Shown here: piece after piece, positions 1 to 11,045 of the stretch | Numbering within the stretch: the first letter of the stretch is position 1 | Layout: each line of letters starts with the position of its first letter | Source: Nematopogon swammerdamellus | Taxonomy: Eukaryota; Arthropoda; Insecta; Lepidoptera; Adelidae | NCBI GenBank assembly: GCA_946902875.1 | Contig: OX336340.1 | Location: forward strand, 7,151,739-7,215,738 | Length of the DNA stretch: 64,000 nucleotides | Direction of reading: 5' to 3' | Notes under the pieces: model-generated | The model's database searches: none | What the model was told of the DNA's origin: nothing | What the model saw: the letters and a program-made list of their open reading frames with translations, nothing else | Position numbers and translations under genes: made by a program

Positions 1-556
1 CGATTTTGTATGGAGAAAGTTAACTTCCGCCTCGTCTTAAAAAATGCGGAAGTAAATAATAAGTAGGTATGAAATAGACATACGCTTCTAACTTGAACTT
101 GTTGCCTGTCGGCAAAAAAATAATGTGCGCGTCCTTACATACAATTACCATCATGAATACTTACGGCTTAAGCTCCTTTGGTCGATAACACGTTATTTCG
201 TGAGTTATGTTATGTATGAGAAAGGCTCATCTAGTACTGTAGATTAGTGCAAACAACGTTAAATACTCGCTCGCCATCGCCACAACATTCCGGGCAGACA
301 CATTATCAAATAAAAAATAACCACCAATTAGAAACCAACTTAGGTTAAATTCGATTTCATTTCAGTAAAACACGATTAAAAATTCGAATTAATCAATCAA
401 TGCGTAAAAAGAAAGCGGTTGTTTATTCTACAGCCAAGCCAACAGATACGAGACAAGCAAGACACCTGCCCGCCGCCGCCGCCCGGTAGGTTGTATCGCG
501 GCCGGCGCGGCGGCGCGGATACAAAGCCTCCAACTCACAGACTTAGAAAAACTTAC
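1..556. other. Non-coding, with a GC-rich patch
   Basis: No convincing coding exon. Bases 1-40 resemble a block at about 28228-28266 inside a rearranged SINE, so the window probably opens inside a dispersed repeat. Positions 463-520 are very GC- and CpG-rich (CCGCCGCCG, GCGGCCGGCGCGGCGG) against an AT-rich background, as often seen at an insect promoter or 5' UTR. Confidence 0.4.
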
Positions 557-660
557 CTCCAACTTGCCGTAAATCGTAAATTCCAGAGCGAAACCGTCAA
601 TACAACACACACAAAATTCAATAAACGCTCGTCACTCCACTTACTAACAAGAAATCACTG
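557..660 (-). other. Possible 5' UTR exon with a strong splice donor (minus strand)
   Basis: Read on the minus strand, the sequence runs into GTTGGAG|GTAAGTTTTT, a near-consensus donor at 556-551. It lies just upstream (in minus orientation) of the GC-rich patch at 463-520. This could be the non-coding first exon of a gene continuing beyond position 1. There is no ORF or transcript support, so it is an inference from one splice-site match and base composition. Confidence 0.25.
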
Positions 661-801
661 AAAAGTGTGTGAATCAAGTTTCGGTCACGAGAAATATTGT
701 TAAGAACACAGCGCACACACGTAACACTCGTCCACCACTCACCGCAACCAAAAACCAACTAAAAAATGTTCCCCCGCCCGGCCCCCAGTCCCCACCCCCA
801 C

Positions 802-1591
802 CAGTGTTGCCGCTTAGGAAAAAAGAAAGTCACCAAACTATTGCCATAAAGTCACTAGAATTAGGGAAAAAATTACGTCAAAGAGTCACTAGAAGTCACT
901 AAATATTTTTATCAGGGCTCCATTTTTAAAATAAGTTATATTTAAATAAAATGTGAAAAAAATCAGTGATTTATTCATTCAATGTTTAATCTTCTTTTCT
1001 TCTTTTTCTCTTTTTATTCTCTTTTTAATTCTTCCGGCAATTCTTTTTTTCCTCTTTTTAATTCTTCCGGCACAGGGAAGGTGGATGGTTCTGCAGAAGT
1101 TGCAGCTGTTGTTTTGTTGCAGCAATGTTTCTCTATTTACGGTTCTCGTAGTTTTTTTAATTTTTGACAGGACTTCTGGAGGTATAAAGTAAGTGTGGCA
1201 GCTTTCTTTCACAATTTTTAGTTGGTTCCATCAAAAGTATTGAATTGAGAGGTTTGGTGGCTAGTCTATGTAGTTTTTACAATGTTCATTGTACTGAAAA
1301 TGAGCTTGAACAGGCAAAGGTATATACAGCCAAAGCGATTGTTTTGATTAATTCGTTCAAGTTCATAGCGTGTCGAAGATGATTAGTAAATGATGTGACG
1401 AAGAACAGGTACCTACCTAAAATCTATGAGGGTATACAGCCAAGTGAATGTCCGTGCTTAAAATTTTATCACTATTAAAAGTCACTAAAAGTCACTAGAT
1501 TTTTTTTAGTGACTAAATCTTTAAAAAATGTTACCAAAGACGTCAAAAACTCACTAGATCTAGTGACAAAGTCACTAAAACGGCAACACTG
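802..1591. mobile_element. Non-autonomous hAT transposon with 8-bp TSD
   Basis: The ends are CAGTGTTGCCG... and ...CGGCAACACTG. They are flanked by a perfect 8-bp direct repeat ACCCCCAC (794-801 and 1592-1599), the target-duplication length of hAT elements. The motif GTCACTA is repeated many times near both ends, as expected of subterminal transposase-binding sites. The interior is AT-rich without transposase coding capacity, so the 790-bp element depends on a source elsewhere. Confidence 0.9.
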
Positions 1592-1804
1592 ACCCCCACA
1601 CAAGCAGTATCCAACCAACCAAAACTAGCGAAAGCTTCAAGTCAAGAGCTTATGAGATCGCCATCTAGCGGACAAAGCAGATCCTATCTATCGCGCAGTA
1701 ATAGAACTGTTTTACATCACTAAAATGGCAAGTGATGTTATTTTCTGCCACTAGATGACGCCGACAAAATGTAGAAATGTAAGCGGAAACAACACCTGAC
1801 ACCT

Positions 1805-2281
1805 CTTCTTTTTTTTTTATTTTTTATTATGGAACCATAGTAGCTATATCACGTAACCTAGCGTTCTGTGACCTAGCTAACATACACCCGTATGTCAGTC
1901 AGCCCACAGATTACCAATATATATGTCTGAGTCAGCCCATCAAAATTTGGTGAGCTAGGTGCCGTGTCAGTAGTCAGTACTTCCCCTTCCTTGGTCGCGC
2001 GCGGTGTGCCTGCTTCACTGAACTGAAAACATATTCGTACTTCATAGCCATTTCGACCGACCTTCATTCAGCGCCGTGGTACTAATTCGGACAGATTAAA
2101 CACTACCATCTAGGAAGGAAATAGAAGGGAGGGACCTACAGTTTAACGTAGAATCCGAACCACGACCACCCTCAAATGGTCCTGCTCCACCGGTCACCCA
2201 TCCACAGTCCGACTGCGCCCTGTGTGCTAAACTTCGACGATTGCTCGCTGCTACTCTGCGCACCGAGCTAGCGAGGCTAAC
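1805..2281 (-). mobile_element. Old, near full-length copy of the tRNA/5S-headed SINE
   Basis: The T-rich 5' end (plus-strand view), the GGAACC...GTCAGCCCA tail, the TTTCGACCGACC and TTCATTCAG body motifs, and the CCTACAGTTTAACGTAGAATCCGAACCACG block match the family described at 14553-17769. The head, read on the minus strand, keeps CTAGCTCGGTG, GTCGAAGTTTAGC and TGGATGGGTGACC. It is strongly diverged and lies in the upstream flank of the TSR3 3' end. Confidence 0.75.
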
Positions 2282-3116
2282 CAATTTGTTCTTTGGATTA
2301 CATTGTGTTCCAAAAATTTAAATAATAAACTAGTATAGTTTATTAGAGATACAATAATTTTAGAAGATAAAATTTTAGTGTCAGAAAAAAATTTGGTTTA
2401 AATATAGAAAGATTAATAGAAATAACTATGCAACCAATTTATAATAAACCTTTTTAATACAAATATTATGTAACTAACCTGATATATTAAACCATTATTA
2501 TTATTCTGAATACAATTCGATAAATATACTTAAATGTATAACAAAATCTATAACCATCCTTAGATGTGCCTGAAAATGTCAGTGAAAACCCCATGTGAAT
2601 TGTTTGAGCAGTTCTCTAGTTATAAGCGAACATAGAATCGACATGGTGGCATTACATATTTTGCACTTTATTAAAAAGATTTAATTTTAATTGAAGTGCT
2701 TTATTTGCTCTATTGTTTCAAAATAAATGGGTATTTTATATTGAAGTGTAAGTAGACCCTTAACATTCTCACAACCACCAGTCAGCTAAAGATAAGAAGC
2801 CTTTCTTAAACAATATTGTATTCACAAAACCCTATGAGACATTACATTTAGCAGCATGCATGCATGTTCTGTTCATTATTACAAAAAAAATACTATATAA
2901 TACAATACAATATATATTTTTTATTTTTATATATTTGAAAAATCAACAGTTTATAGTACGTACATATAGTTGTCAGCGGTTTTTCATATAAGTTACTAAA
3001 CCAGTAAAAGATTTTCTCGTGTTTACATTAAAGACATTTTCAAAAATTGTTGAAGGTACCACAGTGCCGTGAAACAATGAAATTAATACAATATAAAACA
3101 AGATGTTCCCCTTCTC
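2282..3116. other. AT-rich intergenic DNA, nothing recognised
   Basis: AT-rich with many short A/T runs. No ORF of interest, RNA or repeat boundary was seen. It would contain the 3' flank of the minus-strand TSR3 gene. Confidence 0.6.
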
Positions 3117-3159
3117 CACATATATTCTTCAACTTATGGGAAGTTGAAGAATATATGTG
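3117..3159. repeat. Perfect 19-bp stem hairpin near the TSR3 3' end
   Basis: CACATATATTCTTCAACTT is followed by a 5-nt loop and its exact reverse complement. It lies about 140 bp beyond the TSR3 stop codon, inside or just past its 3' UTR. Seen directly; a role in 3' processing or stability is speculative. Confidence 0.7.
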
Positions 3160-3296
3160 AATATATATTTTATTAATTAAACAATATTTATGATAAATGC
3201 AACTGAATGCGGAACAGAATCTGCAGCACTGTTGAACTACACTAACTAGCTCACTGGTGCCCGTTTCAACAACAGCAGAGCATTACAAAATGTTCA

Positions 3297-4013
3297 CTAT
3301 TCAGTTTCAGATTCTGAAGACTCCGACGGTGGCCACATGACTCTGTCGTCTCTCTCATTCTGCACCCTCTCTAAATACTTCTCCTGAGCCTCTAATACAC
3401 TCTTACTATCAGTACATGCCGCGTACAGCGCCAATGCTTCAGCGTTTAACTCCAGAAACGAATGACCCCAAGAAAACTTTGATAAGTAGAATTTAGCCTG
3501 CTCCGGCTTGCCCGCTATGCACATAGCTGCAGCGAGAGCCTCCACACAACTCAACTGGTATGGTTTCCCGTAGTTGATCGGGTTCGCGGCAACTAAAAAA
3601 GGCAACAACCTCGGATGAGGTGACTTCATTCTGCCGAATGGAGTTTCATCAATTTTTGCCCACGAGCAGTCGATGACGGCGAGTCCGGATTTATCTATGA
3701 CATCCCGGTCGTTGGGGCTGACACACTGCGTGCCCACAGGAGAGAGAACGAGGCCGGGGAAGCGCTGGCCTAGCTTCAGGCTCTTGATGAGATCGTGCCG
3801 CGCGAGTTTTCTCCCGGAACACTTCTTGGGGTCGCAGTGGTTGAGGTCCCACATCGCTACGGTGAATTTGGCGGGCGATCCTTGGCCGCCATCTTCGGAA
3901 CTCTCAGATGCATCCGAGTCGATCTTCAGCTCATTGAAGTTTTCGGCGTACGTCTTGGGCGTGTGCTGAACGTTTCGCTTATCGCGTGAGCTAGACTTCT
4001 TTCCGGGAGCCAT
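3297..4013 (-). CDS. Tsr3: 18S rRNA aminocarboxypropyltransferase TSR3
   Basis: TSR3 transfers the 3-amino-3-carboxypropyl group of S-adenosylmethionine to N1-methylpseudouridine in the small-subunit rRNA, making m1acp3Psi late in 40S maturation in the cytoplasm. The 238-aa ORF is complete in one exon, ATG to TGA. Visible family blocks: the N-terminal RLI-like part with the DPKKCSGRKLA motif (61-71); LSPVG (90-94); DCSWA (115-119); and the SAM-binding region LVAANPINYGKPYQLSCVEA (140-159), close to human TSR3 as I recall it. The first 48 residues are charged and Ser/Lys-rich, and the tail is acidic (SESSESETE), both normal for eukaryotic family members. Length is ordinary and I see no frameshift. 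The start is the first in-frame ATG. It is divergent to POLE4, 1.6 kb away. Confidence 0.96.
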   Translation of the reverse strand: MAPGKKSSSRDKRNVQHTPKTYAENFNELKIDSDASESSEDGGQGSPAKFTVAMWDLNHCDPKKCSGRKLARHDLIKSLKLGQRFPGLVLSPVGTQCVSPNDRDVIDKSGLAVIDCSWAKIDETPFGRMKSPHPRLLPFLVAANPINYGKPYQLSCVEALAAAMCIAGKPEQAKFYLSKFSWGHSFLELNAEALALYAACTDSKSVLEAQEKYLERVQNERDDRVMWPPSESSESETE

Positions 4014-4595
4014 GAAATCTTCAATAATAAAAGCTATTCTGAAATTTTGATTAATACACAGTACGACTGGTAGATAAAATAACAGTGCAACGCTAATGTA
4101 AAATAAAAGTTGTGCTTTATTTCAGTGTATTTCGATCAAAATTATGTACTTGTCAAGATCCAAAAATAATAAATTAGTATCAATGGAAATTAGATGTTTG
4201 TTTACTGTCTGTCTGACTGACACTGACAGACCGACCCGACAACGACATGCATGACATTATTTCTTTACTTTTTTTTTTTTGTTAGATTTGTCCCACTTCG
4301 GGATAGGCAAAGGTCATATTATTTATCAACCATGCAGCTTCGTAATTTGTAAATTTTTGGCGCTCAGCCGCTGCCATCTTTCCTGTTTTTTTACTGAGCT
4401 TCAAGTTAATTTAGACGGTACCAGTAAACCTGCGTGTAGGCCGGGCCAGTTACTGTCCTGCAGCTATTGTCACGGTATTTAATTGATTACATGTTACTGT
4501 CAATTCAATTTGATCATGCGAGCTACTTAAAAAAAAAATTGTTCTTTAGGCCAGCCGTCCTTTCCCGCCACCTCAGTGCAAGTAAGCCGTATCGT

Positions 4596-4670
4596 TTGGT
4601 AGTCCATCATCAGCCATCATCATCACCCATCATCAGCCTGTATCGGCCTACTGCTGGACATAGGCCTCGA
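4596..4670 (+). mobile_element. LINE 3' tail fragment (RTE-like)
   Basis: CATCATCATCACCCATCATC is followed by CAGCCTGTATCGGCCTACTG and CTGGACATAGGCCTC. This is the 3' end seen on many lepidopteran RTE-like LINE copies; the same motif appears inverted at 24180-24232. No coding part remains. Confidence 0.55.
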
Positions 4671-5012
4671 GACATTGGTAGTCGACGCCAGTTAATCGCC
4701 AGTCAATGGGCAGAGCGTGAGAGGAGCAGCAGAAGTCTAAACTGGTCATGAGCTGGCGCCATATATGTTTATATATAAACACGCGAGTAGCTGAGCATTA
4801 TTTCACTACAGCAACAGCAGCTGGGGCAAAGCTGGGCCTACTGACAACTGGTCAGGAAAAAGCTGGCGAAATGTAAACTAGCCTTACACCCAGTGGGCGA
4901 AAGCACGAGCCCTCAATATAGGATCAGGGCTGCAGCCTGACCATTTCACGTGACCGCGCTGCATTTTAGATATTCCTGTCTGACTGAATGGGATATTTGT
5001 TTGGTCATCCGA

Positions 5013-5078
5013 TCTGCTGGTGTAGTGATGGCATATAATTTCTTCACCTCATGGTCTTGGGTTCGAGTCCCCTACATA
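5013..5078 (+). repeat. tRNA-like SINE fragment (A and B boxes)
   Basis: It contains a TGGTGTAGTGATGG A-box-like stretch and GGGTTCGAGTCCC, a B-box match, about 40 bp apart as in a tRNA-derived pol III promoter. The cloverleaf is incomplete, so a SINE head is more likely than a functional tRNA. Confidence 0.5.
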
Positions 5079-5614
5079 AATATTGTTCTTACTTTTTTTG
5101 TTATATTGATAAGGTAATAAAATGAAAATAGGTTATGGTAATTTGTTTTATAAGCACATAAAACAAGGTATGAAAATATTTTACTATAAATACTATATTA
5201 AACCAGTGCATAAGTTATAAGAAAATTATGCCAAACTGATAAAATTTGGTGGGTATGCTGCCGCCCTGATCCAGAAATGAACGGCTCGTACTAAAGTAAG
5301 ATAAAATAAAGCCATGATCATCGTAGGAGCAAGCTCCTATTTATCGTCGCTGTTTCGACTTCCGTTACTTGTTGGTATTTATGATTCTTCCAGGTACGTA
5401 GAGTATTCAATCCCGTTGTTATGCTATAAAAAAAATTATTTAAAAAGTTGCAGTCTAAATTACTAGAAGCGTATGAACGTGCCACTTAGCTGTCAATGTC
5501 ATGTCTGTCATGTCATTCATTCTTCATTGAATAATTCGCGGTAAAACACATGGGTTTCACGAAAATAAAAACATATATTATTAACTAAGTGATTCAATAA
5601 GAAATCTACGTATA

Positions 5615-5953
5615 ATGGATCTGATTGAAACGGACAGCTACGCCGAGATCGAGGACTCGGAACAGTTCCAAGTGGCCGACTTTGATACTAGCGTGCTCGT
5701 CACTGAATCGGAACTTGATTCCGAACTTCAACTCCAAACTCGCGATCGTGAACTGGACTCTGAACTACAGTCGGAGTCCCTGGAGTGTGCTCCGGTAAAC
5801 TCCGAAGCGCCGGAACCAGCGGAAAGCGCTCCCCGATCAGAAATTGTGCGCTTCACTCGTCTTCCATTGTCCCGGATAAAAAGCATAATGAAACTGGACC
5901 CAGACGTGGGCCTTGCGAGTGCTGAAGCCGTGTTTCTTGTCACTAAAGCTACG
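5615..5953 (+). CDS. POLE4: DNA polymerase epsilon subunit 4, coding exon 1
   Basis: The first 113 codons of a 160-aa histone-fold protein, completed by the exon at 7133-7276. Residues 1-74 are acidic and disordered, rich in Glu, Ser and Leu. From about residue 77 the conserved histone fold begins: RFTRLPLSRIKSIMKLDP, then DVGLASAEAVFLVTKAT. The phrasing matches vertebrate POLE4 (RLPLxRVKxLxKxDPDV). POLE4 pairs with the histone-fold subunit POLE3 in the leading-strand polymerase, where the dimer handles parental H3-H4 histones; it is nuclear. The exon ends at ACG|GTGAGT, phase 0. Reading on past the donor gives only 31 unrelated residues. The start is the first ATG in this frame. Confidence 0.94.
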
Positions 5954-7132
5954 GTGAGTTTTGACATTAGAAAAATTCACAGTTCTCCAGTTACAGGACC
6001 CTCAGAGGACATTGAAAATGAACTTAGTAAAATAAAAAAAAAACAATAGAACAAGATGTGTTTCATTTCACTGAATAATTACAGCGTATCACAGTATAAG
6101 TAGAATAGATAGCCAGCAGTCAAGCGCTTGCGCTCCCGGAGAGCGCCACGACACTGCCCACGTGGATGACTACAGGGCCGTCTCAAAGGCGGGGCGAACG
6201 GGGTCGCGCCAGAGGGGCGCCCCGTTTGTTAGGCCACACAGGCTTTCCGCCGCCTAAGATTTCTCTAAAATTACACAACAAAAAAAATACACCGGATCAA
6301 GCGGCGCAAGTGTGCGTTCTTCACTATTGGCCATAAGTATATTGCGCAGTCTGGTCTCAATTTGGGCGACTTCGACTAATGTTAGTGGGATTTTGGGCTA
6401 CTTCAATAAGAAATATATTTGCGCGACTTTGAGCTACCTGAGAGTCGATTTTCTGCGACATACCAGTCTCACCATCTGGCAACCCTGCAACTGACTGTCA
6501 GTCACTGACGGCAATGCCACGGTGCAAGCGAACAAAGAGAATGCAAGCGAATCGCTCGAGCGGCAGCGGTGAGCTACGAGCGGTATAAATAAACGTATCG
6601 GAATGTATCGAGAAGGCCTAAGGGCACTAAGCTTGTGTTTGCCCCGGCACCTATTACTCTAGAGACGTGCCTGGATGACTAACTCCAAAAGTTATGAACC
6701 CATTCAAAAAACGGTTAAAACGCCTCTAAGGAAAGTTTCTCTACACATAACAAAATTTTTTTTTCAAAATACAAGACTAGTTAATGGGGCCCCTAAGACA
6801 TCCTCTAAAAGCAGTAATTTTTCCCCATTTTTTAATTTTTTTTTCAAATATTTGAATTTTTTCAAACTTTTTTTTTCATATTATAGCCCTCGTCAATAGA
6901 AACATTTTGACACCTCAACTGTCACAATAGACCTAGAACTTCCAATTATATCAGCATGCCACACTATTTCTGAATAGTCATTTTCAATGACAAAAAAGAA
7001 TTAAAAATTATATTTAGGCATCTAGATAAAATAAATGTCACAATTTCAACTATTGTGCGATATCAGTAGGAATACTAATTAAATGTTCTGACTCAAGCCA
7101 TTATACTCATCCACTATTTTTCTTGTTCTCAG
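5954..7132 (+). other. POLE4: POLE4 intron 1
   Basis: GT (GTGAGT) to AG (TTGTTCTCAG) intron of 1,179 bp, phase 0. It holds a GC-rich patch at about 6130-6240 able to form hairpins (GGGGCG.../...CGCCCC). The 3' half is A/T-rich with long T runs. No repeat family was recognised. Confidence 0.85.
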
Positions 7133-7276
7133 GAACTCTTCCTGGAAACGATAGCCAAGGAAGCGTACGTCTACACTGCCAAAAGCAAAAAGAAGACCGT
7201 GACTAAGAAAGATCTGGACACTGTGATAGACACTGTTGATGCTCTGTGCTTCTTGGATGGTGCAATGGACTTTTGA
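7133..7276 (+). CDS. POLE4: DNA polymerase epsilon subunit 4, coding exon 2 (C-terminus)
   Basis: The last 47 codons plus stop TGA. The product begins ELFLETIAKEAYVYTAKSKK and continues into KTVTKKDLDTVIDTVDALCF and LDGAMDF. This is the alpha2-alpha3 part of the histone fold and aligns closely with vertebrate POLE4 (ELFVETIAKDAY... and RRDLDxAIExVDxxxFLEG). It joins exon 1 in phase 0 to give 160 aa, a little longer than human POLE4 because of the N-terminus. Acceptor TTGTTCTCAG|GAA. No clear AATAAA follows within 100 bp. Confidence 0.94.
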   Translation, partial: ELFLETIAKEAYVYTAKSKKKTVTKKDLDTVIDTVDALCFLDGAMDF

Positions 7277-8289
7277 ATTGGTTTTAATTGCTCTTCTGTA
7301 ATTGTATGTGGTCAGTGACATGGCAATACAATAACTGCAAATTGGAACATAAGTTTCGTGAGGCACTTGAACTAGTTTTATTTTGAACCATGGAATGAGA
7401 ACTCTATCATTGAAGGTTCTCTAAAGTGCGAGTCTCTTCGAGGTGTAGGGCCCGACGATGAATAAGGCCGTGGGCGGTGGCCCACACCGTCCACCCCTCG
7501 CCTTCCCTACTCCACTCTGTAATATCCATAAAGCCACGGTTGGACGACGCTGTCTCGTTAAGGTCTGAGGTTTGAATCCAGCCGACATGCACCAATAAGT
7601 TTTTTCTGATGGAAAATTTACGTCTATACCAACACCTGCTGCTTCACCGTTCGGCTCAGTGTAAAACTGTAGGTCTTTTCTCTTGCCTCTTACTAGGTGT
7701 TGGGCTCAAATTAAACGTGACTGGGTTCGTAGCACCGTACTGAACGTAAGATGGTCGCTTAGCAGCCTCGGCTGTGTTATCTAGTCCAGTATAACCAGCA
7801 ATCCAAAGGGAAGCTTCGGTATGGCGCCTTCTCGGAAGTGACATTGTCTGGTCGGAGCATGTGTTCTGGCCTGTGTACTGGATTACAAATATATATATAT
7901 ATATATAACTGTAGGTCCTTGCCTGTCTAAGCAAATATTTTTGCCTGTTGCCTAAAACATTACCGTAGTACAAACCACTTGTTAGGACCTTGAACCGTTA
8001 AAGTGCGTGCAAGCAAGTTCGCACACTTGTGGCTCTTTGTGCTTTTTTGCCTGTGAAGCATCAGAAGTGCGCAAAATTCAAACTCGCACGAGTAAGTGTA
8101 TGATAATCAAACCTGTTTGACATTTTACTCGTAGCTTGCCGCTTCGTTCGCTGCAAAGTGCGGATGTGCGCTGCGCGGCATGAATGCATGTGTTGGCGGA
8201 TGGCTTGTAAAAATATTGGCTTTCTTCAGAACCTACTTGTACGAGTTACGGACCGGGAGCGGTTGGACTTTGGATTAATGACGTCGGAC
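7277..8289. repeat. POLE4 3' flank with decayed SINE-like sequence
   Basis: Bases 7421-7600 include GAGGTTTGAATCC, a weak B-box match. Bases 7657-7730 resemble the body of the SINE family (AAAACTGTAGG, CTTACTAGGTG, GTAGCACCGTACTGAACG) in plus orientation, badly diverged. A short (TA)n lies at 7890-7907. The remainder to 8289 has no recognised content. Confidence 0.45.
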
Positions 8290-8575
8290 CGTTGAGGCTG
8301 GCCATGGTTCCGAATTAACTTAAAACTGTAGATCCCTTCCCTTACCTTAGTAGGTGGTAGAGTTTAATCTGTCTCGATAAATACTACCGCACTGAATGAA
8401 GGTCGGTCGAAACAGCTATAAAATTATCCTTGTTCTGTTCTGTTCTGTTAAGTTCAGTGTAGGCGGCACGACCAAAGTTAAGCACTGACATGGCACCTAG
8501 TTCAGCAAGGTGTTATGGGCTGATATGGAGTGTTTAGGTGATGTAGCCAATCATTTCAGGTTCCATAACAAAAAT
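8290..8575 (+). mobile_element. 5'-truncated SINE copy, plus orientation
   Basis: Runs from CCGTTGAGGCTGGCCATGG through AACTGTAGATCCCTTCCC, ACCGCACTGAATGAAGGTCG and GCACTGACATGGCACCTAG to GTTCCATAACAAAAATAAAA. It carries a short TTCTG expansion near 8430-8450. The head promoter is missing. Confidence 0.8.
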
Positions 8576-8814
8576 AAAAATGCCAACATAGAATTTCCTA
8601 TCTGTAACATCGAACAATGTTTGAATCCGCTAATGTTTAAATAGTATACTAGTTATATGCGCCGGAACACTCGTGTCATTTCTCGATGACATCTCCAACA
8701 ATGAGCTGACTCTGCGTGTGTCAATGACGGTGAGCTGAGTAAGTGAGTGTCTTTTAAGTTTGCGAATTTGAAGTTCATACGTCTATCGTCTGCTTCAAGA
8801 ACATTTAGAGAGGT

Positions 8815-9004
8815 TGGACGTCGGACTGTCCAATGCTTATATGAGAAACAGCGTCGCCGAGCTCCGCGGGTAGCGGAGGGGACAGCGCGCGCTCTGATTG
8901 GGTTGTATCGGGTGATATCGCACTCTGATTGGGCGGTATCGAATGTTATTTGTACGTTTTTACAAATATCGTGTTATGCTGGCGCGGGGAAGGTCCGACG
9001 TCCA
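8815..9004. repeat. Inverted-repeat element with paired CTGATTGG motifs
   Basis: TGGACGTCGGAC at 8815-8826 recurs inverted at 8993-9004. Between them are two near-copies of CTCTGATTGGG followed by GTATCG, about 36 bp apart; each contains an inverted CCAAT box. Boundaries and family are unknown. Confidence 0.45.
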
Positions 9005-9152
9005 TACATCGAACTTTCTTGGTCTGCTTTAGAGAGGACGAGTGAGTGAAGAAACTTAAATCTGCTAAGTCGTTTGGTGTCTACACTGAAATTTTAACTG
9101 AACAGTTAGCATTTCCTCTATAATTTTTTAATAATGTCAAAACATGGGCAGA

Positions 9153-9183
9153 ATTGTATTGTATTGTATTGTTGTATTGTTTA
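9153..9183. repeat. (ATTGT)n microsatellite
   Basis: Four or five tandem ATTGT pentamers with one imperfect unit. Confidence 0.8.
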
Positions 9184-9189
9184 TTGATC

Positions 9190-11045
9190 ATTCTTATGGC
9201 AGTTATACTGCGCTCGAACTTGTCACAATTTGTTCTATCCGGTTCGATTACACCCACGAAGAAGAACCGACAATAAACTTCGCAGGGTATTTTTTTTAAA
9301 CATATTTTTACAAGTATTTAGTGACTAGCCACATAATAACACCGCCCATAGTCCATCTAAAACACAGCTTGAGAGCAAGATTAACAATTTTGCTGAGAGT
9401 TCTGACTACAAAGACTTATTAATTAAGTGAATCAGGTGTAAAGAGCCTTTGTCAAACTTTGATACATAATTTGTATCAACATAATTATGTTAGTGTATTA
9501 AACTACAATGTAGTATAATTGTATTGTCAAAAATAAAAAATATATGAATGTGAATGTATTCTTTTTATTATCTAATTTAATTGCAAGCCACGATGAATAT
9601 TTGTTTAGCTCTTGTGAGTATATCTAGTAGGTAATGTTTCTTGGAGAACATGAGGATTGAGTGAAAATGTAAAAAGTCAGAATAGTCTAAAACCAGGAAG
9701 TAGTATGATTTAGAAATCAAACGCAAACATCAATCTATAGTAAAATATATTTTACAATTACATTTTGAGTATCAAAATAAGAGTTCATATTATTTATTTA
9801 TTACATACATTTCATAATTACATTTAAAACAAGGGCATGTATATTTTTCTTAGTCAGTACATAACATAACAAATTTACATTTTGCTGTAGATACATAACA
9901 TAACGGATGGACGGACACACCTGTTTAACTAAACGTAACTATTTACTTAACCCTATTGATTTATGCAAAACACATATTTAATTTAATTTTTGTTGGAACC
10001 ATTTCCAAAACAGGAAGAAGAAAATTTTATTTTTATATTAAAATGGGGCTTCCTTACGGTTTTGTACCTAATTAATGAATGACCTTCCTTATGTCTTTTT
10101 ATTCCTTACTTAGTCATCATTTTAGTTGTGCACATTTCGCAGTATCTATCTATGTACAGACACATCTTTATTGTGGACAATGTGATGCAAGAGAGAAACA
10201 TGCACTATACCAGTAGTTCCCAAATAGTCCCGAAGTCTAGAAGGTTAGAGAAAATTATTTTCACTGATGATGGATGAGTGATTCCGATTAGTGACCTATT
10301 TTATCCATCTTGTATATAGGAACATAAATCTTAAACCTTTACGACCTATACTCTCACTCGAAAGGTTCCTATTATACCAATCTTATAATCTTCAATTTTG
10401 GAGTTGAGTTTAGATGGACCACTGCCACTTAAAAGCCCAAAAGAGCCTTCTCTTGATGGAGCATCAAACATTCTAGAGCTGTGATATCTGATTGATCCTC
10501 TTTGTGGTCTTGTGGATGGTTGCTGAACCTGCATCTAGTCCCATAAAGTTTTCACCTTTCTGCAATTACCTCTATCCCACCTTTTAACGGTCTACATCTA
10601 CATACAGTCCTGCATTCTGACAGACTGCCTGGTGGCATCTAGGACTGGTTCTTTATTTTTTGTGCCGGCGACGCCAAAAAGCATTCGGTCTCGAATGGTG
10701 ACTGCGAATGCTGTGCCGGCGGGACAGATGTCTTTATGCTTTTCTTGAAAGATCCTTAGGATACACTACAGGAAATACATCGAGAGGAAGTGCAGTCCAG
10801 AAGATAAAAGAAATATTATATTAAATAGGTACTGGAACGCTTAGTCTGCACTTTAGGCAGTTCACAGTTCAGAGAGCTCAGTCAAGGTTCTTCACAGTTT
10901 TTTTAACCCAGGACCTCTCGAAAGGCTGCCCTAGGTCACTCGCAATCACTTGTTATTGTACACTTAAAACTTTCTATTTTGCAAAACTCATCAGTGGGTT
11001 TGCGTTTTTAAACTCAGACTAACTCCTCCCCGGGAGCGCTCAGTA
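9190..11045. other. AT-rich intergenic DNA
   Basis: No coding exon, RNA or defined repeat was recognised. The right end would be the 3' UTR of the minus-strand RhoU gene. Confidence 0.5.

Larger units (their letters stand above)
4014..5614. promoter_or_regulatory. Divergent intergenic region between TSR3 and POLE4
   Basis: This 1.6-kb spacer must hold the promoters of both housekeeping genes. No TATA box is obvious at either start. It is also invaded by repeats: an RTE-type LINE tail near 4596-4670 and a tRNA-like SINE piece near 5013-5078. The 110 bp before the POLE4 ATG are AT-rich. Confidence 0.5.
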
